A stretch of 64,000 nucleotides of DNA from Roseiarcus sp963741405 (lineage in GTDB: Bacteria; Pseudomonadota; Alphaproteobacteria; Rhizobiales; Beijerinckiaceae), in assembly GCA_963741405.1 (NCBI GenBank), contig CAVUHX010000015.1, forward strand, positions 42,527-106,526. The letters run 5' to 3'. Position numbers and translations under genes: made by a program. The notes beneath the pieces are model-generated. The model ran no database searches. It saw only the letters and a program-made list of their open reading frames with translations, and was not told where the DNA came from. Shown here piece after piece: positions 1 to 8,413 of the stretch (positions are counted from its first letter, which is position 1; each line of letters opens with the position of its first letter).

Positions 1-504
1 GAGGGCAAGATGCTTGAAGATACGCCGGAGAAGGCCGCCGGCTTGCGCGCCGCCCTGACGGCGATCCGCCCCATCCTGGCTGCTCACGGCCTCAAAGGGT
101 TTGTCGAGCCGCTCGGCTTCCCCGTTTCGTCATTGCGCTTCAAGCGCGACGCGGTCGCGGCGATCGACGACATCGGCGCAGCAGACGTCTTCTCGCTCGT
201 CCACGACACTTTTCATCACCGCGGCGCGGGCGAGAAGCAGGTTTTCGCCAGCCGCACCGGTCTCGTGCATATCTCCGGGCTGGAAGACGCGTCGATCAGC
301 TTCACGGACATGCTCGACAGTCACCGCGTGCTCGTCGGTCCGAAAGACCGCCTCGGCAACGTCGAGCAGCTCCGTCAGCTCTTCGCCGATGGATACCACG
401 GGGTGGTCTCGTTCGAGCCCTTCGCAAAGGAGGTCCACGGGCTGCCCGATCCTATCGCGGCGGTTCGAGACAGCATGGCCTATGTGCGCGAAGCGCTTGC
501 GTGA
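1..504 (+). CDS. TIM-barrel sugar isomerase/epimerase, 5' end outside window
   Basis: The frame is open from the first base (Glu-Gly-Lys precede the first Met at 10), so the N-terminus lies outside the window. The visible 167 residues are the C-terminal half of a xylose-isomerase-like TIM barrel of the IolI/IolH/hydroxypyruvate-isomerase superfamily. The segment HDTFHH has the metal-ligand style typical of the fold, followed by GLVHISG and a closing VSFEPF strand. The gene ends convergently with the RpiR regulator. Together with iolC, iolD and iolB downstream, an inosose-type isomerase role is a reasonable inference, but the exact substrate cannot be read from the sequence. Confidence 0.75.
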   Translation, partial: EGKMLEDTPEKAAGLRAALTAIRPILAAHGLKGFVEPLGFPVSSLRFKRDAVAAIDDIGAADVFSLVHDTFHHRGAGEKQVFASRTGLVHISGLEDASISFTDMLDSHRVLVGPKDRLGNVEQLRQLFADGYHGVVSFEPFAKEVHGLPDPIAAVRDSMAYVREALA

Positions 505-713
505 GCCTCACGCCCTGGACCCCGAGGGTCGCGCCGGCTCCAGTTGTGACGTCCGCCGACGCAATCTCGCCGGCGGTTATCGAGGAAAGGGCGGCGCTGG
601 CGGAACCGCGCTTACTGACCGGGATTCCGAGGATCGACATCCATTTCGAGGCCCGCGAGACCCGGTTCGTCAAGTCGCTGTTGGGACAAACGCCAGACTG
701 GTATATTCCATAT

Positions 714-1583
714 TCATCCCAAATCGGAATAAAATTTCTGTTTCTCGCTGAGACGCCGTTGCTCCGCGACGGCCACGGCGAGCGCGGTAGCCAGGGTCAT
801 GGTCGCGGCCAGCGTTCTGAACCCCTCGAAATCGTTTTCCACGATCTCGAACCAGACATTTGTATTGAGAACCAGCGGACTGAATGGGCTGTCAGTAACA
901 GCGATTAGAGGCGTGTTCTGTGCGCCGACCTGGCGCGCGTATTCGATGGTCGTCTGCGAATAGGGCGTGAAACTAACAGAAAGTGCGGCGTCGCGGGGTC
1001 CTGCGAACGACAGAATCTCGCGGTCAATCCCGTTGGGAGAACCCATCAGCACACTTCTGATACCGAGCGTTCCGAGGGCATAGCTCATATAGGAAACCAC
1101 AGGATACGATCGCCGAATACCGATCAGGTAGATGGTTTGCGCGCGGGAAAGAATCCGCGCGGCCTCGTCCAGTGTGTCCAGGTTGACGCGTTCCCTCAAC
1201 TTTTCGATCGACCGGATCGCCGCCTGGCTGAAACCGTCGACCAACGCCATGCCGGGGGAAAGGCCGGACGCGTGCGCGTCGAACGCCTGCAACCTCGCTT
1301 CGTAATTGTTAGGCCGGTCGCGCAGACGCTGCTGGAACACGGCCTGCAATTCGCTGAAGCCGCTGTACCCGAGGCTTTTGGCGAAGCGCACCAAAGTGGA
1401 AGGCTGCACCGCGGCCTGCTCCGAAATCCGCCCAACTGTGCCGAAGGCGATATCGTCCGGAAACTCGATCGTATAGGCTGCCACCTGGGCCAGCCGTTTG
1501 GGCATTGTGTGACGCCTTGCGACAATCAGATCGCGAAGCGCATTGAATTCGCGGGGCGGATTATCGGGCGCTACATTGGACAT
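714..1583 (-). CDS. RpiR/MurR-family transcriptional regulator (IolR-like)
   Basis: This 289-residue protein has an N-terminal RpiR helix-turn-helix (about residues 15-90, with TVGRISEQAAVQPSTLVRFAK as recognition region) and a C-terminal SIS sugar-phosphate-binding domain (about 125-260, TIYLIGIRRSYPV and AALSVSFTPYS). The length is normal for the family. RpiR-type proteins called IolR control inositol genes in rhizobia, and this gene is divergent from the iolC-iolD-iolB cluster, so control of that cluster is a sound inference. The Met start at 1583 gives a full N-terminal helix-turn-helix. Confidence 0.9.
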   Translation of the reverse strand: MSNVAPDNPPREFNALRDLIVARRHTMPKRLAQVAAYTIEFPDDIAFGTVGRISEQAAVQPSTLVRFAKSLGYSGFSELQAVFQQRLRDRPNNYEARLQAFDAHASGLSPGMALVDGFSQAAIRSIEKLRERVNLDTLDEAARILSRAQTIYLIGIRRSYPVVSYMSYALGTLGIRSVLMGSPNGIDREILSFAGPRDAALSVSFTPYSQTTIEYARQVGAQNTPLIAVTDSPFSPLVLNTNVWFEIVENDFEGFRTLAATMTLATALAVAVAEQRRLSEKQKFYSDLG

Positions 1584-1700
1584 CGATCATCTTCTCTATC
1601 CAGGAATCGGGCGCCTCGTCGGTTTTCGCCGGCGTCCAGGCTGCTCGGGCTGTCAGCCGCGACCGACGGCAATATAATCGAGTTGACGGCCAATGAAAAT

Positions 1701-1720
1701 AGAATGTATGTTCAAATTCT
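1701..1720. promoter_or_regulatory. AT-rich inverted repeat in the RpiR/iol divergent region
   Basis: A strikingly AT-rich island (about 1690-1730) in otherwise GC-rich DNA holds a perfect AGAAT...ATTCT inverted repeat with a 10-base spacer, 118 bases upstream of the regulator start. It is a candidate operator or promoter for the RpiR gene. It does not match the GGAA-N6-TTCC motif reported for rhizobial IolR, so the assignment is weak. Confidence 0.3.
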
Positions 1721-1866
1721 GAATATTTTGTCGTCGGCCGCCGTTCTCGCCCTTCGGACCACTCCGCAAGGTCGGCTTGGTGAGAGTTTAGAAATGACGC
1801 TTGGCTGCGCCGGGATGACGCCGTCGACGGGTCGAGGGTGTCTGACACGTGGAGGAGACCGCTCCG

Positions 1867-1998
1867 ATGGGGCTGAGATTCGGTCTGCTGGGCGCCGGGC
1901 ACAGCGGCACGGTGCACGCAATGGCCGTCGCCAGAACCTCCGGCGCTTGCGCGAACCCGAGCGCCGCGTTCATCGATACGCCGCCGGTCGTCCGATGA
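1867..1998 (+). pseudogene. N-terminal scrap of Gfo/Idh/MocA oxidoreductase (iolG-like)
   Basis: A short frame of 43 residues begins MGLRFGLLGAGHSGTVHAMA, which is the Rossmann start (beta strand plus GxGxxG-like turn) of Gfo/Idh/MocA dehydrogenases such as inositol 2-dehydrogenase. It then runs out of similarity and stops at a TGA. A purine-rich stretch (GGAGG at 1852) lies upstream. The position inside an inositol cluster, between the regulator and iolC, is where an iolG-like gene would be expected, so I read it as a decayed remnant. No further conserved part of the family is visible before 2238. Confidence 0.5.
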
Positions 1999-2237
1999 TC
2001 CCGTCGGGTGGGGATGGCCTCAGAGCGGTGCTCGCGACCGACGCAGAGGTAAAGCCACTCACGGAGCGCCGAGAAGTCGAGATCGTCTATTGACCGGAGG
2101 CCGCGTGGGACGGCGAGATGTAGGCCGGCCATCCCGCCTTTGGCAGTCAACCTAGCGTCGAGTTTGCGGGCCGGCTGGGTCAGAGTGGTCGCCAAGGAGC
2201 GACGGGTAGACGGGCTGGCAATATTTTGAGGCGGAAG

Positions 2238-4167
2238 ATGACCGAAGGCGCCGCGCTCCAAAAGACCCTCGATGTGATCTGTATTGGCCGCTCGTCCGTC
2301 GATCTCTATGGGCAGCAGATCGGAAGCCGAACTCGAGGACGTTGGGAGTTTCGCCAAATCGGTGGGCGGCTGCCCGGCCAACATCGCGATCGGAACGGCG
2401 CGGCTGGGACTCAGGTCGGCCCTGATCACACGCGTGGGCGCCGAACAGATGGGCGGCTTCATTCGCGAACAGCTGGTTCGCGAATGCGTCGCCGTCGACG
2501 GGGTTCACGTCGATGAGGAGCGGCTGACGGCGCTTGTGCTGCTTGCCGTGGAAAGCGAGGGCGTCTCGCCGATGATTTTTAATCGCTCCGACTGCGCCGA
2601 CATGGCGTTGGACGAAAGCGATATCGACGAGGGCTTCATCGGCCGAAGCCGCGCCATTGTCGTGACCGGAACGCATTTCTCCAAACCGGCCGCCGCCGCG
2701 GCGCAGGCCAAGGCGATCGCGCTGGCCAGGAAGCAGGGCGGAAGGGTGGTTTTCGACGTCGACTACCGGCCCAACCTCTGGGGGCTCGCAGGCCACGCGG
2801 CTGGTTTCGAGAGGTATGTGAAGTCCGACGCGGTTTCAGCCCATCTCAAGCCCGTTCTGGCCGACTGCGATCTGATCGTCGGCACCGAAGAGGAAATCAT
2901 GATCGCCGCCGGCGTGGACAGTGTTCCGGAAGCGCTGAAGGCCATTCGCGGGATCTCCGGCGCCGCCATTGTGCTCAAGCGCGGCGCCAAGGGCTGCATC
3001 GTCTATGAAGGGCCGATCTCCGACGACATCGAGGCCGGAATCGTCGGCAAAGGATTTCCGATCGAAGTGTTCAACGTGCTGGGAGCAGGCGACGCCTTCA
3101 TGTCCGGTTTCCTCCGCGGCTGGCTGCGCGGGGAAGACCTCGCCACCTGCGCGACCTGGGCCAACGCCTGTGGGGCGTTCGCGGTGTCGCGACTCCTCTG
3201 CTCGACAGAATATCCGACCTGGATCGAACTGAAGCATTTCCTCGATCACGGCAGCCCGGAACGGGCGCTGCGCAAGGACGCCGTGCTGAACCACATCCAT
3301 TGGGCGACGACGCGCCGGCGCGAGATTCCGCGTCTGATGGCGCTCGCCATCGATCACCGCATCCAGTTGGAGGATCTCGCGGCGGACGAAGCGGCGCTGG
3401 CGCGCATTCCCGGTTTCAAGGTGTTGGCGGTCCAGGCAGCACGACGCGTCGCCGCGGGACGCCGGGGCTTCGGGGTGCTGCTCGACGACAAGTATGGCCG
3501 CGATGCGCTGTTCGCCGCCGGCGCGGGACAGGACTTGTGGGTGGCGAAGCCGATCGAACTTCCCGGTTCGATCCCGCTGCAGTTCGAATTCAGCCAGGAT
3601 GTCGGAAGCCGGCTGATCGAATGGCCGGTCGATCATTGCATCAAGGTGCTGTGCTTCTACCATCCGGACGACGACGCGGCGCTCAAGGCCGCGCAGACCG
3701 CCAAGCTCATTTCAGCCTTCGAGGCCGCCCGCAAGGTCGGACGCGAGATCCTGATCGAGATCATCGCCTCCAAGTCGGGCCCGCTCCAGGACCACACGGT
3801 CGCGCGCGCGCTCGCCGAGCTTTATGACGCCGGACTGAAGCCTGACTGGTGGAAGCTTGAACCCCAGGCGTCGGCCGCGGCCTGGCGGACGATCGACGAC
3901 ATCATCGCGGCGCGCGATCCGTTCTGCCGCGGCGTCGTGCTGCTGGGCCTGGAGGCGCCCATCGGGGCGCTGAAGGACAGTTTCGCCGCCGCCCAGGCAG
4001 CCGGGAGGGTCCGGGGCTTCGCGGTCGGGCGGACCATCTTCGCCGAGGCGGCTGGGCGCTGGCTTGGCGGAACGATTGGCGATGACGAGGCGATCGACTG
4101 GATGGCCACAAGGTTCGGGACGCTGGTCGATCTCTGGCTGTCGTTGGAAAAGCAGCGGGCGGCATGA
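2238..4167 (+). CDS. iolC: 5-dehydro-2-deoxygluconokinase with DUF2090 domain, one frame break
   Basis: IolC phosphorylates 2-deoxy-5-keto-gluconate in myo-inositol breakdown. The N-terminus (MTEGAALQKTLDVICIGRSS) is read from ATG 2238, and the rest is open from 2284 to 4167 in the next frame. Removing one A from the AA at 2330-2331 gives GSRLEDVGSF, the usual IolC sequence, so one extra base breaks the gene. The PfkB kinase domain covers about residues 10-335, with DYRPNLWG and the anion-hole motif GAGDAFMSGF. A DUF2090 aldolase-like domain fills about 345-640. This two-domain form is common in alphaproteobacteria. The gene is followed by iolD and iolB on the same strand. Confidence 0.9.
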
Positions 4168-4225
4168 CAAGTAGAACAGGCGGAAGAGCATTCGACGGCC
4201 AAGACCAACGGCGCGTCGGGAGGGA

Positions 4226-6088
4226 ATGACGATGATTGGCAAGACGGTGCGGCTTACGGTTGCGCAGGCGCTGGTGCGGTTTTTGACGAAGCAGATGACG
4301 GTGATCGACGGCGAGAAGCTGCCGATCGTCGCGGGGTGCTGGGCGATCTTCGGCCACGGCAATGTGGCGGGAATCGGCGAAGCGCTCTATCAGGCGCGCG
4401 ACAACCTCCCCACCTATCGCGCCCACAACGAGCAGGGCATGGCGCTCGCGGCGACCGCCTACGCCAAGGCGATGTTCCGTCGCCGTTTAATGGCCTGCAC
4501 CACCTCGATCGGCCCCGGCGCGCTCAACATGGTGACCGCCGCGGCGGTCGCCCACGTCGACCGGCTGCCGCTCCTCTTGCTGCCCGGCGACGTGTTCGCC
4601 GACCGCCTGCCGGACCCGGTGCTGCAGCAGATCGAGGATTTCAGGGACGGCACCCTTTCCGCCAACGACTGCTTCCGCCCCGTGTCCCGCTATTTCGACC
4701 GGATCAATCGTCCGGAGCAGCTGATCCCGGCGCTGCAGCGCGCGATGAACGTGCTCACCGATCCGGCGGACTGCGGCCCGGTGACGCTGGCGATGTGCCA
4801 GGATGTCCAGACCGAGGCGTATGACTGGCCGGAAAGCCTGTTCGCCGAGAAGGTGTGGGGGCCCCGCCGCGTCCGTCCGGACGCCGACGAACTCGCCGCC
4901 GCCGTAGCCGCTATCAAGGCGGCGAAGAGGCCGATGATCATCGCCGGCGGCGGCGTGCTCTATTCGGAGGCCTCGGCCGAGCTCACGGCTTTCGCCGAGG
5001 CGCACGGAGTTCCGGTCGCAGTCAGCCAGGCGGGCAAATCGTCGATCGACGAAAATCATCCGCTGGCGCTCGGCGCCGTCGGCGTCACCGGAACGTCGGC
5101 GGCCAACGCGCTGGCCGCCGACGCCGATCTGGTGCTCGCCGTCGGAACCCGCCTGCAGGACTTCACCACCGGCTCCTGGGCGCTGTTCAAGTCCGGCGAC
5201 CTCAAGATCGTTGCGCTCAACGTTGCGCCCTACGACACCGCCAAGCACGACGCGCAGCCTCTGGTTTGCGACGCCAGGGTCGGCCTGACGGAACTTTCCG
5301 AGGGGCTCGCCGGCTGGAGGGCCGATCGGGCCGTCGCCGAGCGCGTGGCGAAGGAGAAGGCGGTCTGGCTCGAAGCCGCGGGGCAGGCGCTGGCCTCGAC
5401 CAACGCCGAACTTCCTTCCGATGCTCAGGTCATCGGCGCGATCGCGCGGACCCTTGGCGCCCGGAACACGGTGCTCGTCAACGCGGCGGGCGGCCTGCCG
5501 GGCGAACTGCACAAGCTCTGGGTTCCCACCGTGCCTGGCGGCTACCACATGGAATACGGCTTCTCGTGCATGGGCTACGAGATCGCCGGCGGCATCGGCG
5601 TCAAGATGGCTCGCCCGGATCAGGAGGTCGTCGTCATGGTCGGCGACGGCTCCTACATGATGCTGAACTCGGAGCTCGCCACCTCCGTCAGCCTGGGCAG
5701 GAAGCTCGTCGTCGTGGTGCTCGACAACCACGGCTTCGGCTGCATCAACCGCTTGCAGATGGAGACGGGCGGGGCCAACTTCAACAATCTCTGGCAGGAT
5801 TGCGACATGGTCGCGCAGCCGGACATCGACTTCCGCAAGCATGCCGAGAGCATGGGCGCGATCGCGACGAAGGTGACGTCGATCGGAGATCTCGAGGCCG
5901 CGCTGGAGGCGGCCAGGGCGAATGACCGCACCACGGTGATCGTCATCGAGACCCATCCGCTGGTCGTCACCGAAGCGGGCGGGCACTGGTGGGACGTCGC
6001 GGTCCCCGAGGTGTCGTCGCGCCCCGAAGTGGGCGCGGCCCGCGAGAAATACGAGATCGCCCGCCGGCGTCAGCGGATATTCAACTGA
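4226..6088 (+). CDS. iolD: 3D-(3,5/4)-trihydroxycyclohexane-1,2-dione hydrolase
   Basis: IolD is a thiamine-diphosphate enzyme that opens the cyclohexane ring in inositol catabolism. The 620 residues match the family length. The catalytic Glu lies in HNEQGMALA (E69), and the ThDP/Mg site is GDGSYMMLNSELATS followed by VLDNHGFGCINR. The ring-specific C-terminus (GGHWWDVAVPEVS) is characteristic of IolD rather than of acetolactate synthase. GGGAGG-like purines (GTCGGGAGGG) sit just before ATG 4226; ATG 4232 is an alternative start. It lies 58 bases after iolC and 56 bases before iolB. Confidence 0.95.
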   Translation: MTMIGKTVRLTVAQALVRFLTKQMTVIDGEKLPIVAGCWAIFGHGNVAGIGEALYQARDNLPTYRAHNEQGMALAATAYAKAMFRRRLMACTTSIGPGALNMVTAAAVAHVDRLPLLLLPGDVFADRLPDPVLQQIEDFRDGTLSANDCFRPVSRYFDRINRPEQLIPALQRAMNVLTDPADCGPVTLAMCQDVQTEAYDWPESLFAEKVWGPRRVRPDADELAAAVAAIKAAKRPMIIAGGGVLYSEASAELTAFAEAHGVPVAVSQAGKSSIDENHPLALGAVGVTGTSAANALAADADLVLAVGTRLQDFTTGSWALFKSGDLKIVALNVAPYDTAKHDAQPLVCDARVGLTELSEGLAGWRADRAVAERVAKEKAVWLEAAGQALASTNAELPSDAQVIGAIARTLGARNTVLVNAAGGLPGELHKLWVPTVPGGYHMEYGFSCMGYEIAGGIGVKMARPDQEVVVMVGDGSYMMLNSELATSVSLGRKLVVVVLDNHGFGCINRLQMETGGANFNNLWQDCDMVAQPDIDFRKHAESMGAIATKVTSIGDLEAALEAARANDRTTVIVIETHPLVVTEAGGHWWDVAVPEVSSRPEVGAAREKYEIARRRQRIFN

Positions 6089-6144
6089 GAACCTGGCAGC
6101 CCCGGCGATCCGGTCGCGCGGGGACGGAGACGGAAGGAAAGCCA

Positions 6145-6975
6145 ATGTCCGAACTGCGCGTGAGGCCCAAGGGACCCCATGGCCTCGTCACCGAGGTGAC
6201 GCCGGAAAGCGCCGGCTGGCACTATGTGGGCTTCGCCCTTCATCGGCTCGAGCCCGGCGAAAGCCTCGCCGCGGAGACCGGGTCGCGCGAGGTGTGCCTC
6301 GTGCTCGTCTCGGGAAGGGCCAGGCTCACGATCGGCGGCAAGGATTTCGGCGCGATCGGCGAACGGATGAGCCCGTTCGACGGCCCGCCTTGGGCGGCCT
6401 ATATGCCGGCTGGCGGGCGCTATGCGGTCACCGCTCTGACGGCGCTCGAACTCGCCGTCTGCTCGGCGCCGGGCCGCGCCGGACATCCGGCCAAGGTCAT
6501 CCCGCCGGGCGCCCATCCGCAGATCGTGCGCGGCAAGGGGTCCAACACCCGCCACGTCACCAACATCATGCCCGAGGACGACGGCTCGGCCAATTCGCTG
6601 CTCGTGGTCGAGGTGATCACGCCCGGCGGCAACACGTCGTCCTACCCGCCGCACAAGCACGACCGGGACGACCTGCCCAACGAAAGCTACCTCGAGGAGA
6701 CCTACTACCACCGCTTCAACCCGCCGCAGGGCTACGGCTTCCAGCGCGTCTACACCGACGACCGCTCGCTCGACGAGGCCGTGCTGGTCGAGAACGGCGA
6801 CGTGGTGATGGTGCCGAAGGGCTACCACCCGGTCGCCACCCTGCACGGCTACGACAGCTACTACCTCAATGTCATGGCCGGCCCGAAACGGGTCTGGAAG
6901 TTTCACAACGAGCCGCAGCACGAGTGGCTGTTCACCGGCGTCGGCGCTCCGGCCAACGCAGCGAAGGCCAGTTGA
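6145..6975 (+). CDS. iolB: 5-deoxy-glucuronate isomerase
   Basis: IolB isomerises 5-deoxy-D-glucuronate to 2-deoxy-5-keto-D-gluconate, the substrate of IolC. The 276-residue protein is a two-lobed cupin. Metal-ligand histidines are visible in PPHKHDRDDLPNESYLEE and YYHRF, with GYHPVATLHGY in the second barrel and the conserved C-terminus WKFHNEPQHEW. The start at 6145 has a GAAGGAAA ribosome binding site eight bases upstream. The length is typical. It is the last gene of the iol run; a structured repeat follows within 20 bases. Confidence 0.95.
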   Translation: MSELRVRPKGPHGLVTEVTPESAGWHYVGFALHRLEPGESLAAETGSREVCLVLVSGRARLTIGGKDFGAIGERMSPFDGPPWAAYMPAGGRYAVTALTALELAVCSAPGRAGHPAKVIPPGAHPQIVRGKGSNTRHVTNIMPEDDGSANSLLVVEVITPGGNTSSYPPHKHDRDDLPNESYLEETYYHRFNPPQGYGFQRVYTDDRSLDEAVLVENGDVVMVPKGYHPVATLHGYDSYYLNVMAGPKRVWKFHNEPQHEWLFTGVGAPANAAKAS

Positions 6976-6994
6976 AGGCGGGATTGCTCGGAGC

Positions 6995-7182
6995 TTTTCC
7001 CTGCCAGCAGGGAAAAATGCAGCGAATTTCCCGCGCACCGGCCGATTCGGGGAAAACCGGTCCAGAAAATGCCAGCGATTCGAGGCGTTTCCAGGAAAAT
7101 TCCCTACGCGGCCGAACGGGGAGATTATTCGGCCCATCAGGGAATGAAAGTTCCCTGATGGGCCGAGAACAGGGATAACTCG
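6995..7182 (+). repeat. Dispersed structured repeat, copy 1
   Basis: The element starts with a small hairpin (TTCCCTG, loop, CAGGGAA, about 6997-7014) and ends with a perfect long hairpin: CGGCCCATCAGGGAA (7130-7144), loop TGAAAG, TTCCCTGATGGGCCG (7151-7165). Several further GGGAA/TTCCC boxes lie between. A second copy occurs in opposite orientation at 36940-37127, with the same order of boxes and the same flanking sequence (GGGAGATTATTCGGCC, AGGGATAACTC). It sits just after iolB and could act as a transcription terminator, a transcript-end protector or a transposable REP-like unit. Confidence 0.8.
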
Positions 7183-7798
7183 TGCAAGATGACGCGCTCG
7201 GCGCTGACGGCTTCGCGCACGCGCGCCGGCGCTCCGTTCCCGTAGCTCGGGAACGGAGCCATTGACGCCCGTCATCCCGCCGGCGGTACGCCGCGCGGAC
7301 TTTGCGCGCATGGCGTCCCGAGGTTATCTCGATGCACGAGCCGTTGGCGAACCGATTGCCGCTCATGATCGCTAGGCCTTCATCGAAGTCCTTGACGCGC
7401 TTGATCGACGGCGCGCGGCGCGGAAGCGTTTTCCTCTCTCTTTGCGGGGAAGGATTGAGAAGGGTCTCGCCAATTCCGAAAGCTTGGCGTCGTCCAACGT
7501 CTAAAAGATGGGCGCGCCCCCGCCCCGCCAGAGCCCGCACCCCGGTCGCGCAAGCGCGGCCCTGGTGGTGAAAACTTGACTCTTGGGTCCCGGCGCCGAG
7601 GAACCCGACCCGACCGCGGGAGTCGACGTGAAGCAGACGTTGGGGATCGCGACGGTGCACGTCGCACTCAGGGAAAGCAGTCGTTCCTGGCGAGCGCCAA
7701 CGAACGGCGCCCACGCCATGCCCCCAATATCGAGGTCAATCGAGCCGGGCTGCGTCAAATTTCGCGGCGCGCCGTGCCTCGGCGCGTTTCTCTCGGCA
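7183..7798. other. Intergenic region with no supported gene
   Basis: No frame shows recognisable protein similarity or consistent codon use. The inverted sequence GCTCCGTTCCCG...CGGGAACGGAGC at 7229-7257 forms a strong hairpin right after the repeat and may be a terminator. A minus-strand 85-residue frame (7501-7758) looks protein-like in composition but matches nothing I know. Confidence 0.4.
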
Positions 7799-8413
7799 CT
7801 ATCTGGGATGCCCAGGACTGAGCATCATTCGCAAGAGGTAGGAAATATTTCGAGCCTGCGTCTTTTGCATAATCGCAGCTCTGTGATGTTCGGCGGTTCT
7901 CGCGCTTATCTGTAAGTGTTGCGCGACAAGCTTGGTCGGCAGCCCCTCCAAGACCAGGTCGAGGACCTCTCGCTCGCGCGGTGTCAGCAGCGTGAGCCGA
8001 GCCTTGAATTCCTCTGTTTCCTGGAGAACATCGCGAGCTTCGTCGGCGCGCGACAACGCCTCCTCGACGGCGGTTAGCAGCGCCTCTGCATCAAAGGGCT
8101 TTTGTACAAAGTGGAAGGCGCCCGCCTTCATCGCCAAGACGGCCGTGGGCACATCGCCATACGCAGTAATCATGATGACGGCCGAATCACTTTCCGCAGC
8201 GATGATATGTTTGAGCAGCTCGAGACCGCTGATACCTGGAAGCTGATTGTCAAGTAGAACGCATGCCGGCTCCTCGAGCTGGTTAGAGGAAAGATATTCT
8301 TCAGCCGAGGAATAGCATCGGGACTCGATCTGAGCCGTCGACAGAAGGAGGGTCAGCGCATCCCGCACTCTTGCCTCATCGTCAACGATGTGCACGCATC
8401 GCTCACGCGGCAT
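7799..8413 (-). CDS. FixJ-type response regulator
   Basis: This 204-residue regulator has a receiver domain (acidic pair D11-D12, phosphorylation site D55 in VLLDNQLPG, T83, K105 in QKPF) and a LuxR-type helix-turn-helix (LTPREREVLDLVLEGLPTK, then the HLQISARTAEHHRA recognition region). The start at 8413 overlaps the kinase stop by 11 bases, indicating translational coupling and a cognate pair. The longer reading frame up to 8572 runs into the kinase gene and is not used. Family knowledge says such pairs activate promoters when phosphorylated; the target genes are unknown. Confidence 0.92.
   Translation of the reverse strand: MPRERCVHIVDDEARVRDALTLLLSTAQIESRCYSSAEEYLSSNQLEEPACVLLDNQLPGISGLELLKHIIAAESDSAVIMITAYGDVPTAVLAMKAGAFHFVQKPFDAEALLTAVEEALSRADEARDVLQETEEFKARLTLLTPREREVLDLVLEGLPTKLVAQHLQISARTAEHHRAAIMQKTQARNISYLLRMMLSPGHPR

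Noticed and set aside
701..731. TATTCC...GGAATA palindrome as an IolR operator
   Set aside because: It spans the 3' end of the regulator gene and has the arms in the opposite order to the reported GGAA-N6-TTCC motif.
1137..2093. A 318-codon plus-strand frame across the RpiR gene
   Set aside because: It is antisense to the regulator; only its distal region overlaps the short dehydrogenase scrap, in another frame.
4487..6145. A 552-codon minus-strand frame
   Set aside because: It is the antisense shadow of iolD in GC-rich DNA, with repetitive Arg/Gly/Asp composition and no similarity.
7501..7758. An 85-residue minus-strand small protein
   Set aside because: No ribosome binding site, no similarity that I recognise and no neighbour support.
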